A stretch of 64,000 nucleotides of DNA from Ursus arctos (Eukaryota > Chordata > Mammalia > Carnivora > Ursidae): positions 42,328,177 to 42,392,176 of the forward strand of contig NW_026622863.1 of NCBI RefSeq assembly GCF_023065955.2, in the 5' to 3' direction. The first letter of the stretch is position 1. The number at the start of each line of letters is the position of its first letter. This document shows, in pieces, positions 50,260-63,212 of this stretch. Position numbers and translations under genes: made by a program. The notes under the pieces were generated by a model. The model was not told where the DNA came from, searched no databases, and worked only from the letters and a program-made list of their open reading frames with translations.

Positions 50260-53200
50260 TTATGTTTCATAGATGACAGAAACCATATAATTGTCTTTCT
50301 CTGCTTGACTTATTTCACTTAGCATTATCTCCTCCAGTGCCGTTCATGTTGCAGCAAATGTTGAGAACTCGTTCTTTTTGATAGCTGAGTAATATTCCAT
50401 TTTATATATGGACCACATCTTCTTTATCCATTCGTCTGTTGAAGGGCATCTCGGCTCCTTCCACGATTTAGCTGTTGTGGACAATGCTATGAACATTAGG
50501 GTGCATATGGCCCTTCTCTTCACTACATCTGTATCGTTGGGGTAAATACCCAGTAGTGCAATGCCTGGGTCATACGGTAGCTCAATTTTTAACTTTTTAA
50601 GGGACCTCCACACTGTTTTCCAGAGTGGCTGTACCAACCTGCATTCGCACCAACAATGTAGGAGGGATCCCCTTTCTCCACATCCTCTCCAGCAATTGTT
50701 GTTTCTTGCCTTGTCAATTTTTGCCATTCTAATTGGCGTAAGGTGGTATCTTAGTGTGGTTTTGATTTGAATTTCCCTGATGGCTAATGATTTTGAACAT
50801 TTTTTCATGTGTCTGTTAGCCATTTGTATGTCTTCATTGGAAAAGTGTCTGTTCATATCTTCGGCCCATTTTATGATTTGTTTATTTGTGTCTCGCATAT
50901 TGAGTTTGAGAAGTTCTTTGTAGATCTTGGATACCAGTCTTTTATCTGTAGCATCATTTGCAAATATCTTCTCCCATTCTGTGGGCTGCCTCTTAGTTTT
51001 ATTGACTGTTTCCTTGCTGTGCAGAAGCTTTTTATCTTGATGAAGTCCCACAAGTTCATTTTATCTTTTGTTTCTCTTGCCTTTGGAGATGTGTCATGAA
51101 GGTTGCTTTGGCCAATGTTGAAGAGGTTGCTGCCTATGCTCTCCTTTAGGATTTTGATGGATTCCTGTCTCACATCGAGGTCTTTCATCCATTTGGAGTT
51201 TATCTTTGTGTATGGTGTGAGAGAGTGGTCAAGTTTCATTCTTTTGCATGTAGCTGTCCAATTTTCCCAGCACCATTTCTTGAAGAGACTGTCTATTTTC
51301 CACTGGATGTTTTTTCCTGCTTTATCAAAGATTAGTTGCCCGAAAGCTGAGGGTCCATTTCTGGGTTCTCTATTCTGTTCCATTGGTCTATGTATCTGTT
51401 TTTGTGCCAGTACCATGCTGTCTTTGTGATCACAGCTTTGTAGTACAGTTCGAAATCTGGCATTGTGATGCCCCCAGCTTTGTTTTTCCTTTTCAACAGT
51501 TCCTTGGCGATTTGGGGCCTTTTCAGGTTCCATACAAATTTAAGGACTATTTGTTCCAGATCTTTGAAAAATGTCCTCGGTATTTTGATCGGGATAGCAC
51601 TGAAAGTGTAGATTGCTCTGGGTAGCATGGACATTTTAACTATGTGAATTCTTCCGATCCATGAGCATGGAATGTTTTTCCATCTTTTTGTGTCTTCTTC
51701 AATGTCTTTCAAGAGTGATTTGTGTTTTAGAATATAGATTCTTTACATCTCTGGTTAAGTTAATTCCAAGGTAACGTATGGTTTTTGGTGCTACTGTACA
51801 TGGGATGGATTCCCTAATTTCTCTTTCTTCAGTGTCATTATTTGTGTGTAGAAATGCAACTGATTTCTGAGCATTGATTTTGTATCCCGCCACATTACTG
51901 AATTGCTCTATAACTTCTAATAGTTTGGGAGGGGGTTCTTTTGGGTTTTCCATATAGAATATCATGTCATCTGTGAAAAGAGACATTTTGACTTCATCTT
52001 TGCCAATTTGGATACCTTTATCCCTTTTTGTTGTCTGATTGCTGTTGCAAGGACTTCTAGTACTATGTTGAATAGTAGTGGCGAGAGTGGGCATCCTTGT
52101 TGTGTTCCTGATCTTAAGGGAAAGGCTTCCAGCTTTTCCCCATTGAGAATGATATTTGTTGTAGGCTTTTCATAGATGGCCTTTATGAGATTGAGAAATG
52201 TACCCTCTATCCCTACACTCTGCAGGGTTTTAATCAGGAAAGGATGCTGTATTTTGTCAAATGCTTTTTCTGCATCAATTGAGAGGATCATATGGTTCCT
52301 GAGTCCTTTCTTGTTGATATGATGTATCACGCTGATCGATTTGCGAATGTTGAACCACGCTTGCATCCCAGGGATGAATCCCACTTGGTCATGATGGATA
52401 ATCCTTTTAATGTACTGTTGGATTCTATTAGCCAGGATCTTGTTGAGGATTTTGGCGTCCATATTCATTAGGGAAATCGGTCTGTAATTCTCCTTTTTGA
52501 TGGGGTCTTTGCCTGGTTTGGGGATCAAGGTAATATTGGCCTCACAGAATGAGTTTGGTAGCTTTCCTTCTGTTTCTATTTTTTGAAATAGCTTTAGGAC
52601 AATAGGTATTATTTCTTCTTTGAATGTTTGGTAGAATTCCCCAGGAAAACCATCCGGGCCTGGAGTTTTGTTATTTGGAAGGTTGTTTATCACTGACTCA
52701 AACTCTTCATAATTAATTGGCCTGTTTAAAAAACCAATTTCTTCCTGTTTCAGTCTTGATAGTTTATAGGTTTCCAGGAAGGCCTCCGTCTCTTCCAGAT
52801 TGCTTAATGTATGGGCATATAGCTGTTGATGAACGTTTCTAATAATCCTTCCAATTTCATTGGTGTTGGTTGTGACCTCTCCTTTTTCATTCATAATTTT
52901 ATTAATTTGGGTCCTTTCTCTATTCTTTTGGATAAGTCTTGCCAGCAGTCTGTCAATTTTATTGATTCTCTCAAGGAACGAGCTAGTAGTTCTGTTGATC
53001 TACTCTACTGTACTCCTGGTTTCTAATTCATTGATGTCTGCTCTAATCTTGCTCAACTGCTTCCTCGTATGTGGATTAGGCCTGTCCCTCTGTTGCTGTT
53101 CCAGCTTCTTGAGGTGAGAATATCAAAACTGCATTTTAGATTTTTCTATTCTTTTGAGTGAGGCTTGGATGGCTATGTATTTCCCCCTTAGGACTGCCTT

Positions 53201-54072
53201 TGCAGTATCCCATAGGTTTTGTACCATTGTGTTTTCATTCTCGTTGGTCTCCATAAATTGTTTAAATTGATTGTTGGTTTCCTGGTTTATTGAGTCATTC
53301 CTGAGCACGATGGTTCTTAGTCTCCAAGTGTTTGAGTTTCTTCCAAATTTTTCCTTGTGGTTGAGTTCCAATTTCAGAGCGTTGTGGTCTGAGAATATGC
53401 AGGGAATAATTTCAGTCTTTTGGTATCTGTTGAGACCTGTTTTGTGACCCAGAACATGGTCTATTCTTGAGAATGTTCCATGGGCATTAGAATAGAATGA
53501 GTATTCTTGGTTCTGGGGTGTAGTGTTCTCTATATATATCTATGAGGTTCAACTCGTCGAGTATGGCATTGAAAGCTCTTGTTTCTTTGTTGATTTCTTG
53601 CTTCGGTGATCTGTCTATTGCTGATAGTGGAGTGTTGAGGTCTCCTACTATTAGTGTATTTTTATCTATATGTCTCTTTATTGTCGTTAAAAGTTGGCTT
53701 GTGTATCTTGCTGCTCCCCTGTTGGGGGCATATATATTTATAATTGTCATATCCACTTGTTGGATACATCCTTTAAGAATAATATAGTGCCCTCCTTGTC
53801 TCTAACTATAGTCTTTAGCTTAAAATCCAATCTGTGTGATATGAGAATTGCTACCCCAGCTCTCTTTTGAGGTCCATTGGTGTGAAAGATGGTATTCCAT
53901 CCCTTTACTTTCAGTCTGAATGTATATTTAGGGTCAAAATGAGTCTCTTGTAGATAGCAAATGGATGGGTCATGTGTTTTTATCCAATCTGCAACCCTGT
54001 GGAATTTATGGGAGCATTTAGGCCATTTACATTGAGACTGATTATTGAGAGACATGATTTTAATGATGCCAT
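50260..54072 (-). pseudogene. L1 ORF2 relic, multiply broken
   Basis: Open pieces are at 53756-53487, 53371-53123, 52894-51962, 52094-51699, 51712-51332 and 51051-50344. The piece ending at 53123 stops at the same TGA as the copy at 10959. The reverse-transcriptase site reads [11 protein letters not shown]. The C-terminal cysteine motif has CWCECRLV in place of CWWECKLV. Confidence 0.9.
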
Positions 54073-54143
54073 GTTGCCAGTAAAGTCTTTGTTTCTATAG
54101 ATTGTGACTTTCTGTTCTGTATCACTCTTGGGCTTTTTTACTT

Positions 54144-55046
54144 TTATAGAACCCCCCTTAACATCTCCTGTAGGGTTGGTTCTGTGGTTACAAAATTGGT
54201 CAATGACTGGCAATTCTGGAAGGTCTTTATTTCTCCATCAATTCTGAATGACAGCCTTGCTGCATAAAGGATCCTTGGCTGCATGTTTTTCTCTGAAAGA
54301 GCTTTAAAAATGCCCCCCCAACCCTTTCTCTCATTCCAGGTCTGTGTAGACAGGTCTGACGTAATTCTGATACCTTTGCCTTGGTACGTGAGAAATTTCT
54401 TTGCCCTGGCTGCTTTCAATACTGTATCCTTGGATCAGATATTTGCGAATTGCACTATGATGTGATGTGGTGTAGGTTTGTCGTGGTTGAGCTTGGGAGG
54501 GTTACTCTCTGCCGCTTGGACACAAATGTTTGTTTCCTTTGCTAGATTAGGGAAGTTTTCAGCTACAGTTTGTTCAAATATCTCTTCTAGACCTCTGTTT
54601 TTCTCCACACCCTCGGGGATGCCGATGATTCTGACATTGGAACATTTCATTGAGTCAGTAATCTCCCGTAACCTATATTCCTGAGCGTGGATTTTTTTTG
54701 AGTCCAGATTCAAGTTTAGCTTTTTCTTCTACTAACCCATCCTCCAATTCACTGATACGTTCTTCTGCCTCATTCCCCTGCTGTCAGAGCCTCTAGTTTT
54801 GACTGCATTTGGCTCATAGAATTTTTAATTTCTGCCAGATTCGCTCTCATTTCCGCCCTTAGAGATTCTATATTCTCATGAACATTTTTGTTAATACTTT
54901 TTTCAAGTCTACACATCATCTTGGCCATTGTTACTCTGAATTCCATTTCTGATAATTTGGTTATATCCATATCCATTAGTTCTGTGGCAGAGGCCACAGA
55001 CTCATTGTCTTTTCTTTGCTGGGGGGTGGATTTCTCCTTCTCGTCA
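54144..55046 (-). pseudogene. L1 ORF1 relic, broken
   Basis: Starts near 55046. Frame changes occur near 54997, 54770 and 54435. SVASA-type text (MASATELMDMDITKLSEMEF), RIIGIPEGVEKNRGLEEIF and the C-terminal ILYAARLSFRIDGEIKTFQN are recognisable. Confidence 0.88.
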
Positions 55047-57903
55047 TTCTGATGAGGAGAGTGTGCGGGGTTGTTCAGAGCCCAAATTATTGACCGGGAC
55101 CCAGGCCGTGCGCCCTTGTTTTATAGGGATCTTAGGGATGTGGGCATCTTGATTTTTCAGCCTGCCTTTTGGGGGAGGGGCCTGTCGCGCCGATACTCAG
55201 GCACCCTGTTTGGGTAGAGTCTCCGTGTTCCCTGCAAGGGGGGATGGGGATGGGCACACTGTGAGCCGGTATTTCCAGGCTTTTGTTCTCTGGTGGCTTC
55301 TCCTGGCGGTTTGCTGTGCCTCTTCTGAGATTTAGAGTAGCAGTGGCCGAATCTCAGCCTCTGTCTCAGAACAGAGTGATCACGGACCGTTCTCCACTGA
55401 TGTTCTGGCCACTTTAACTCTGTTTCTGTTGGTGCTGCTCAACCCTGCAGTGTCCCGGGATGTGTGCCCCACACTCGGCTTCCCAGCCCTCACTTCCAGG
55501 GCCGTCACGTCTCTGTCCTTTGTGTTTCTAACCCCGCCAGCCGTCAGCCACCCCTGTGCACTCCTGGAGCTCCCGGTCTCAGTCTGGTTCCAGTGAGCAC
55601 ACCACAGCTCCATTTCAGTCTGGAGGCGTGCATTCCCCGGCTCACGGTCTCAGTCTGCTCTCTCGCGGGTGCCAGTCTTCGAGTCCGCCTGCTCCCCCGT
55701 GGAGGTGGCTACTGCTTCCCAGCGCCCGACTGCGGTGGCTCTCTCCCCCTTCCATTTATCTCCCGATATCTGTGCGTGGCTTCACGGCTCCCCGCTTCGT
55801 ACCTCAATACTCAGCGTGGAGATGTTCATTTGTAGAGATCCAGATGTATCTTCCTGCATCTCAGGCTGATTCCGTGGATGTTCAGGCTGGTCTGGTACCT
55901 ATCCAACTCGACTCAGGGGACTGGCTGAAAAAGGGGTCCCTTACTCCTCTGCCATCTTAACCTCCAGCCTCTAGGTCTTTTTAAAATAGGAAACAGTGCT
56001 AAAGCATTGAGTATTGGATGTAGGTTTGTGCCTTTGACTTCTTATTGCAAAAAACTAAGGATATTTAAATCTGTTGGTTAACATGTTTTGTGCTTAACTG
56101 ATTCATAAATTTGCCATCTAAAGAATTCTGGCTAACAGTGCAATTGGTTATAGTTTTCATTGGAGACTAAGGTGTCTAAAAAAATGGAAAACTCTACGAA
56201 ATAGGCTGATGGAAATAAGGGAAGCAAGTCTGTATGTGGAAAAGTAGGAGATATGTAAGAAGGATAAGGAATGGGAATGCATTTTTGCTGAAGGTAAAAG
56301 AAGGTAATTTTGTCCTAAATAAGATGGTCATTTGGAAAGATAACATGGGATAAAATCTGAATGCAAAGGAAGTTGTAGAAGGAAAATCTTTGGAAAGGAA
56401 TTTTAGGCGTGGTGAAGACGGACTAAGTTTGAAATGAATGGATTTTTAAAGTACAGTGGTATGATACATAAGTCTGCTTTTTCTCTGTTTAAAAAGAGAA
56501 AGGTTTCTTGAATTGTTCAACTCCTCTGGATAAGAAAATGTAAACAGTTTTCTTTGTCCAGAGAACAAAGTTTCTATGTTTTGTCATTAACAGGTCTTCG
56601 ATCACTTAGGTAAAACTTCTCAGTATTAAAGGAGCTAAGCTTTGCACTATACAACCCTATATATTTGCCTTTCAAATCTCTTATTTGTTACCTTGGTTAA
56701 ACAAAAATAGTTTTGTAATGATCTGTAATCCTATTCAGGCATGTGCTATAATTTTAAGGTTTTAACAAAGTTTACCAAGATTTAAATTGTAAATGAAGTC
56801 TCTTTAACTCAATAGGCCTTTTTCTTTGGTATACTGAGTTACTCTGGGAGCACTGTTAAACAAATGATAAGCCTTAGATTACATTTGGGTTAAAGGTGTA
56901 ACTCTTCTAGAGATAATATACAATTCCTAAAGTTTTAATGTTTTAATATAAGGTCACCATCACTCTATTCCGGCTATCGAAGTGTTTCGTGTCACAGAAG
57001 TAACCTGATTTCCTTGCCAGCTACACTGTAAACTCTCATCATCAGTTCTCAAACCATGTCCATTCTGTGTTTTTGTTATTTATAATTGTTCTTATTGTCT
57101 TGCAAAATGAGTTTCATCTTCAAGGAAGTTCATATAAAGGACTTTTTAGGACAGACAGAGGTATTCGATATCTTTATACAATCCTAAAACTGAAATCGGT
57201 AAAAATTTCCAGAACTAACTAAAGCTGCATTCAAACTAAACAAGAATTAGTAACATGGGATTAAATAGACCAAAAGATTATAGTGTTGTGACTCTTGTTT
57301 AAAACATTACTTGTTCTCTAATGTTTCTCTTCCAGATTTAGGAAACTTTCTCTTAAGACATCAGTGATATACAGAAATAATAATAAAGCAAATTAAAGCA
57401 TTTAACTTTTCTCTCTACCTGAACCCTCTGAAGTTAAAAAGGTCTCAGTAAGTATTTCTTCCATGGCAATCATAATCATTTGCATAAGTTCAGTAAGTAT
57501 TGTTCTCCTTGTAACAGGACACTATTGGAAACACTGGTTATTTTACCAAGGCTTTGACTGGAATGTCATATTTGAGAGACATACCTAGACTTAGATATGA
57601 CCAAACAGCTTTCAGGAACTAAGGCTGATTTTATGAAACCTGGAGCCATAAAGCCCCTTGGAAATGTTGGCCTGATACCTTGCTTACAGAGTTCCCAGCA
57701 GCCTCACCAGGTGAGTAAAGAATGTCACTTCCTGGCAGGTGCAGGAACCTCAGGATATATTGGGGACCTCATGAAGAGGAATTTGCCCAGATCTACAGGT
57801 ATTGCAGGCATGTCTGATGGCAAGTACTTGGCTTGGCTTCTGGCCTGGAGAGGCTACTAAAAGTTCAACCTGGAGATTCCTTATAAAAGTTCCAGCAAAG
57901 CAG

Positions 57904-58103
57904 GGGCGCCTGGGTGGCTCAGTCGTTAAGCGTCTGCCTTCGGCTCAGGGCGTGATCGTGGCGTTATGGGATCGAGCCCCACATCAGGCTCTTCCACTAT
58001 GAGCCTGCTTCTTCCTCTCCCACTCCCCCTGCTTGTGTTCCCTCTCTCGCTGGCTGTCTCTATCTCTGTCAAATAAATAAATAAAATCTTAAAAAAAAAA
58101 AAA
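57904..58103 (+). mobile_element. SINEC, youngest-looking copy
   Basis: A perfect 19-bp TSD, AAAAGTTCCAGCAAAGCAG, at 57885-57903 and 58104-58122. Consensus head GGGCGCCTGGGTGGCTCAGT, GGGATCGAGCCCCACATCAG B-box region and tail TCTGTCAAATAAATAAATAA. Confidence 0.97.
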
Positions 58104-60423
58104 AAAAGTTCCAGCAAAGCAGATTCTAAAAGATCTATACGATCAATCACTATTCTTGCTGAATTTATGTAAATAATTAGGCCAAGTTTGTTAAAACTGG
58201 ACTTGTTTTGCAAACAAATTAGTCCTGATTTGGCTATCTCTGGAAATGAGGGTTATTTTAGAGAGAAAAATTATGTTTAAATAACCCACCTTTGTGGGTA
58301 TTAAATTCTAGATCTGATTGACCTTAAATGTTTGCTTAAGCTAGACAACTTGAGGTGAACTTCAGAGAAATAGCTTTTTTCTATTTCTATACAGTAGCTC
58401 ATGTATAGATAATCTTCATGCTTTTTATTCTATGGGGCTAATAACAGGACCCCATGGGCATATAATTAATTATTTGAACAACTGGGAAATAAGATTGATT
58501 CCCCAACAAAGCTATCACCTTGACCAATTCTATGATGAAATCGCTCCTTAAAAGCCAGAGCATACCGCACTCTATAGGGTTAACTATGGGCTTGTGGAGA
58601 TAATGGATGACCCCACTTCCCTTGTGACTGGACTGGATGATGACCTGGGGATGCCCTTATCCCTTCACAAGTCTTCCCCCACTTGCCAGTGATTCCTTGC
58701 TAATTAAGATACTAAGGCTAGACCTCAAACAAAGAGGGCTTCTTAATGGTTTCATCCCTCATAGCTATGTTTATCCTAGAAGCCACCTCTATGTATGTAC
58801 AATTATAAGGAGAGGCTTTAGCTGAGCATACAACAGCCCTCCTGGTAAAAGGAGCCTCAAAGCTCACTATGGGACAGTCTCTGACTGTAATGACTTCATA
58901 TCAGGTCCAGAATGTTTTAGAGACCAAAGGCCACCAATAGGTGATAGGAGGCTGACTTATTAAATACCAGGCTATGCTTATAGATATGCCTGAAATAATG
59001 CTTAAAACCTGTCAGACTTTAAACCCAGCTACCCTTAGGCCTGGACCTGACCATTGTACTTCTATAGAGCATAACTGTTCAGAGGTTATTGATCTTGTCT
59101 ATTCTAGTCGACCATATTTAAGATGTCCCTATTGAAAATACAGAGGACAATTGGTTCACCAATGGTAACAGTTTCATGGAAAAGAGGGGTAAGAAAAACT
59201 GGGTATGTTATAGTCAAGTCTAACTCAAGACTGTTGAGGGCAAAGCCCTGTCAGCAAACATGTCTGCCCCCAAAGCAGAATTAATAGCGCCCACCTGTGC
59301 TTTGCACTTGGCAAAAGCCTTAAAAATATTTATACTGACTTCAAATATGTTTTCCTGGTCCTTCATGCTCACAGTGCAGTTTGGAAGAAAAGGGGATTAT
59401 TATCAAGCCATAACTCCCCAATCAAATAGGGGCCTGAAATCATTGCATGTATGGCCCTCCAAAACCAAGTAGCCCTTTAAATCCTGACTGCAGTTCAAGA
59501 AGGCCCAGTATTATATGACTGGCTCCTGGCTGGCACCCGATGGCTATGCAGCTCTAATCTGTGGCCATGGCTTCCCCCAGGCTGGATAATCCACTGTACT
59601 CTGGGTTTTGCCTGGATGCATGGATACATTATTAAAACCATTACCAACCCTCCAAATTTAAAACCATAGTGGACATGTTCTGTGTCTCCTTCAGTGACCA
59701 CCTAGCATCTACCTTTGTTACCTTTTTGAGACTGGAGAATATTGTTTGGCACATGAAAACTCTTAAGTACATGGTCAAAGCCCTAAATGACACTCAAAAT
59801 AGCATTTCTCTATTAAATGCTAGGGTAAAACAAATATGTAAAGCACCTTTAAGAAACAATGATATTAGATGTTTTTAATTGCTATGTAAGGTGAAACTTG
59901 TGCTAGCATAAAAACAGAATACTGTGTATACAGTCCAGATTACCACAAAACATATCTGGGTTTCTACCTGACATGAGTACTCAAATTGGTGCTTTAAATG
60001 ATCACTTTCCTTTAGTGATTGCTTTCAATCCTCCTGGACTTTCAATTGCTTTCAATTCCTCCTGGACTGGAGGAAAATTATCGAAGGTCAACTATCAAAG
60101 ATCTTTTATTCAGATCTCTCTTTCTCGTTCAATGTTAACCTTATTTTGTCATTTCCAGTGTCTCCCTTACTAGTGCCAAGTCTCCTTCACTGCCATAACT
60201 CCCAACTAACAGATGATCCCTTCTACTCAAGGAGGTTCATCTGTGTTGTCCGCGTTGGATTCAGCTGCCTCCCCCTTTTGTGACTCCCCTATGAATTCCC
60301 CAAACTGACCAATATTGACCCATAGGTAGGGACATCTCTACACCCCTATCCAGCAGGAAGACATTACAGAAGATGAGACCTTCCACCTTCAACAACCTTA
60401 AAGATTTAAGGGTCAAAATTGTT

Positions 60424-60433
60424 CAGGGGGGGA
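60424..60433 (+). promoter_or_regulatory. Polypurine tract of the ERV relic
   Basis: AGGGGGGGA directly precedes the LTR start, the place where plus-strand DNA synthesis is primed in retroviruses. Confidence 0.6.
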
Positions 60434-60434
60434 A

Positions 60435-60952
60435 TGATGAGGGAACAGAAGGCAAGCTGAGGACAAAGCAGAAACTGACACCCCGCAACCCACCCCCACC
60501 ATGGGATGTACCTGACATTCCTCAGGCACTCCTGGCTGCCCTAAAGGACAAAGAAATAGTTAACCTATAGATATCACAATCCTGCAAGACTTAAGTCTCC
60601 CTCAGTTTACAAATGTCTTAGCAGTTTACAAGAACAAAGCATTTCTATCAATAACCTAGCTTCCGGAAGGGAATGTAGATACAATTAAATGTCCTTATAA
60701 TCTGCAGCCTCCAGGAAGTTCCCAACCATCTTAATGTTAATGCCTTGCTAGAGGGAGAAACAACCTTAACTTGCCAATGGCAAGGCCTCTTGTGAGTCTT
60801 TAACATATGAAAGTATTTTCTCAACCTCCCTTTTTCCTTACCTTCTCCAAACCCCATAGTATATAATCAGCCACCCTTCACAACCCGGGGCTGCAGCTCT
60901 TTCTGCCCACGGGTCCTGTCCCCGTGCTTTAATAAACCACCCATTTTGCACC
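60435..60952 (+). mobile_element. ERV1 LTR (U3-R only), ending in poly(A)
   Basis: Starts TGATGAGGGAACAGAAGGC after the polypurine tract. It holds a TATA-like AGTATATAATCAGCC near 60858 and AATAAA at 60931-60936. About 16 bp later, after GCACC, it passes straight into 21 A residues (60953-60973). No U5 or terminal CA follows. Confidence 0.7.
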
Positions 60953-60973
60953 AAAAAAAAAAAAAAAAAAAAA

Positions 60974-61880
60974 GACAGACAAGCTCCCAAAAATTTGAAC
61001 AGCCATTCCCCAAAGGAAGGGCAAAGGATTTAAAAAGTCATTTCCCAAGGGAAGATATCCAAATGGTCAGGAGACATTAAAACAAAAGCACTCAACTTCA
61101 TTAGTTATAACTAATAATTATAATTCTATAATTATAATAATATAATTATGTTATAATATAATTATAACTATTGGAGTTGAGCATTCTTGTTTGTATACCA
61201 CTATATAGCCACTATATTGGCAAAAATTTTACAGTCTGACAATATCATGGGTCAATGAGAAAAGGGAGCCGTTGGAACTTGCATAAACTGTTGATAGGAA
61301 TACTAACTGGTTCAGCCATTTTGGAAAACTGAGATTATCTGCTTAAACAGATTCATATACCCTATGACCCACCAAATTTTCTCTTAGAAATAGACCCAGC
61401 AGAAATGGATACATATGAACCCGAAGGACAATGTAAGAATGCTCCTAGCATGATTATTTATGAAACAATCCATATGTCTATTAACAGTATGACAATTGTT
61501 GAAAAGACAAATACAGTTGGTATATTCATGCACTGGAATACTACTTAGCAATGTGAACAATAAGCTGTTTCTACACACAATATGGATGAATCTCACAGAC
61601 AAAATGTTGAACAATCCGCCAACATAAAAGGTTACGTACTGTATGGCTCTACATATGTATAAGTTAAAAAACAAACAAAACTGATAATATGGTGGTTACT
61701 TTGGGGGAGCTATTGACTGAACAGGAGCACAAGATTTTGGGGTGCAGGTAATGTTTTACTTCTTGATCTGAGTTATTTTATGGGTGTTCCCTTTGTGGTA
61801 ATTCACTCAAGGTGTACAGTTTTGATTGTATTATCATTTATACACTGACTGTATATATGATAAACTTCAATAAAAAGTTC
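60974..61880 (+). mobile_element. Old L1 ORF2/3' relic
   Basis: TTTGAACAGCCATTCCCCAA, GGAAGATATCCAAATGGTCA, GATTCATATACCCTATGACC, GGATGAATCTCACAGACAAA and ATGGTGGTTACTTTGGGGGA run in the plus-strand L1 order. An AT-rich palindromic insert lies at about 61105-61165. Confidence 0.75.
61105..61165. repeat. AT-rich imperfect palindrome
   Basis: Alternating TATAATTATAAT-type text with self-complementary segments (for example TAATTATAATT / AATTATAATTA). Confidence 0.6.
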
Positions 61881-61939
61881 ATTTTACAAATTATGGAGAA
61901 ACATATACAAGGCAAATGCAAACAAACAAAAAATAAGCA

Positions 61940-62131
61940 GGGGCGCCTGTGTGGTGAGTTGGATGAGCGTCCAACTCTTAGCTCAGCTCAGGTCTTGACC
62001 TTAGGGTTGTGAATTCAAGACCTCCCCCCCATTGGGCTCTACCCTGGGTGAGGAGCCTACCTAAAAAATAAAATAAATTAAAATAGAAATTAAAAAAGAA
62101 AAGCAATTCGTTTATTAAAAAAAAAAAAAAA
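61940..62131 (+). mobile_element. SINEC, older, diverged
   Basis: Head GGGGCGCCTGTGTGGTGAGT, AGCGTCCAACTCTTAGCTCA, an A-rich tail with an A15 end, and AAGCAGGGG near both ends as a likely TSD. Confidence 0.88.
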
Positions 62132-62205
62132 GCAGGGGCCATGATCTTGAGCGTGCTAAAATACCAAAGCCTACAATTCACAATAAAAATAATTATGAAT
62201 ATCTA

Positions 62206-62375
62206 GGGACACCTGGGTGTCTCAGTTGGTTAAGCATCCAACTCTTAATTTGGGCTCAGGTCATGATCTCATGGTTGTGAGATAGAGTCCTGCATCAGGC
62301 TCTGCGCTGGGCATGAAGCCTGGTTAAGATATGCTCTCTGCCTCTCCCTCTATCCCTACCCCCTCTCTAAAAATA
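62206..62375 (+). mobile_element. SINEC, older
   Basis: Head GGGACACCTGGGTGTCTCAG, GCATCCAACTCTTAATTTGG, CTCTGCCTCTCCCTCTATCC, then an AAT/GAT-rich tail. Confidence 0.9.
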
Positions 62376-62749
62376 GTAATAATAATGATGATGATGAATA
62401 TATATCAACTAACAGCAGCAACTTCAATAAAGCAGAAGCTACTGGTAATCTAAGATATAACTTCATTCACTAAGTATTTTAATACATTTTTGTCAATCAA
62501 AGACAAATCAAGTGGAAAACAAGTACTATAGACTGGCCATATATTAGATCACAAAGAAAAATTCATTAAATTCCAACATTAAAAAACATCATAATGCAGC
62601 AGAACTGGAAATTATAAGCAAAGAGGGGCCCTATGTGCCTTACATGAATTCCTCAACTTTATCATCAGGGAGTTAGTTCCCTTCGTGTCACAGGGCTCAA
62701 GACCCTTCCATAGCACTAAAGCTAGGACACCACACCACTATATTAGTAT
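62376..62749. other. Non-coding stretch, nothing recognised
   Basis: Between a SINE and an LTR; possibly old L1-like (ACAAATCAAGTGGAAAACAA). Confidence 0.4.
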
Positions 62750-63212
62750 TCTGCTACTGAGCAACAAATTATCATAAACACAGTGGCTTAAAACAATACA
62801 AATTTATTGCCTTATGCTTAGGCAGTTAGGTAAAAGTCTGAGATGGTTCTCGTTGGGCTAAGATCAAGGTGTCAGCAGGGCTGTGTTCCTTTCTGGAGGC
62901 ATTAAGGGAGAATTATTTATTTCCTTATGTTTTCCAGAGTCTAGAGGCCACCAACATTGGCTCCCTTCCTTCAGCCAGCAAATTTGCATATCTCTGACCA
63001 TTCTTCTTTGATCCTATCTCTCTCTGACTCTAAACACTTGGGAAAGGTTTACTGACTTTAAGAATCCGAATTGGATAATCTAGGATAATTTCTCCATTTC
63101 AAGGTCCTTAACTTAATCTTGTTTGCAAAGTCCCTTTTGCCCTGTAAAGCAAAATATGCAGTGGTTCCAGGGATTAGGACCTGGATATCTTTGCAGGAGC
63201 ATTATTCTGCCT
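62750..63212 (-). mobile_element. MLT1-like LTR (ERVL-MaLR)
   Basis: CTGAGCAACAAATTATCATA, GTGGCTTAAAACAATACAAA, GCTAAGATCAAGGTGTCAGC, GATAATCTAGGATAATTTCT and GGATTAGGACCTGGATATCT match, in order, the reversed MLT1-type LTR also seen at 28430. Confidence 0.78.

Larger units (their letters stand above)
49985..55962 (-). mobile_element. Full-length L1 LINE within the first intron region of the zinc-finger gene
   Basis: The order is T-run, 3' UTR, ORF2 relic (54072 to 50260), ORF1 relic (55046 to 54144), then GC-rich 5' UTR ending GCCATCTTAAC near 55962. Both other full-length copies start at the same 5' sequence, so it is full length. No clear TSD was found. It lies in the same orientation as the zinc-finger gene, upstream of its start-codon exon. 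Confidence 0.93.
55980..60952 (+). mobile_element. Decayed gammaretrovirus-like endogenous retrovirus (ERV1) relic
   Basis: There is no intact open frame. RNase H-type pol text is visible near 59135-59330 (DNWFTNGNSF and PKAELIA, separated by stops). Envelope transmembrane-like fragments are near 59455-59505 (QNQVAL) and 59780-59860 (ALNDTQNSISLLN). A polypurine tract and LTR follow. The left part (56.0-58.4 kb) is AT-rich ERV-like sequence that I cannot place in gag/pol; its inclusion is tentative. It is interrupted by a young SINE. It is a fossil, with breaks throughout. Confidence 0.6.

Noticed and set aside
57597..57860. 87-codon frame MTKQLSGTKADFMKPG as a gene
   Set aside because: It lies within ERV-like sequence, has no recognised domain beyond that, and is flanked by stops in every frame.
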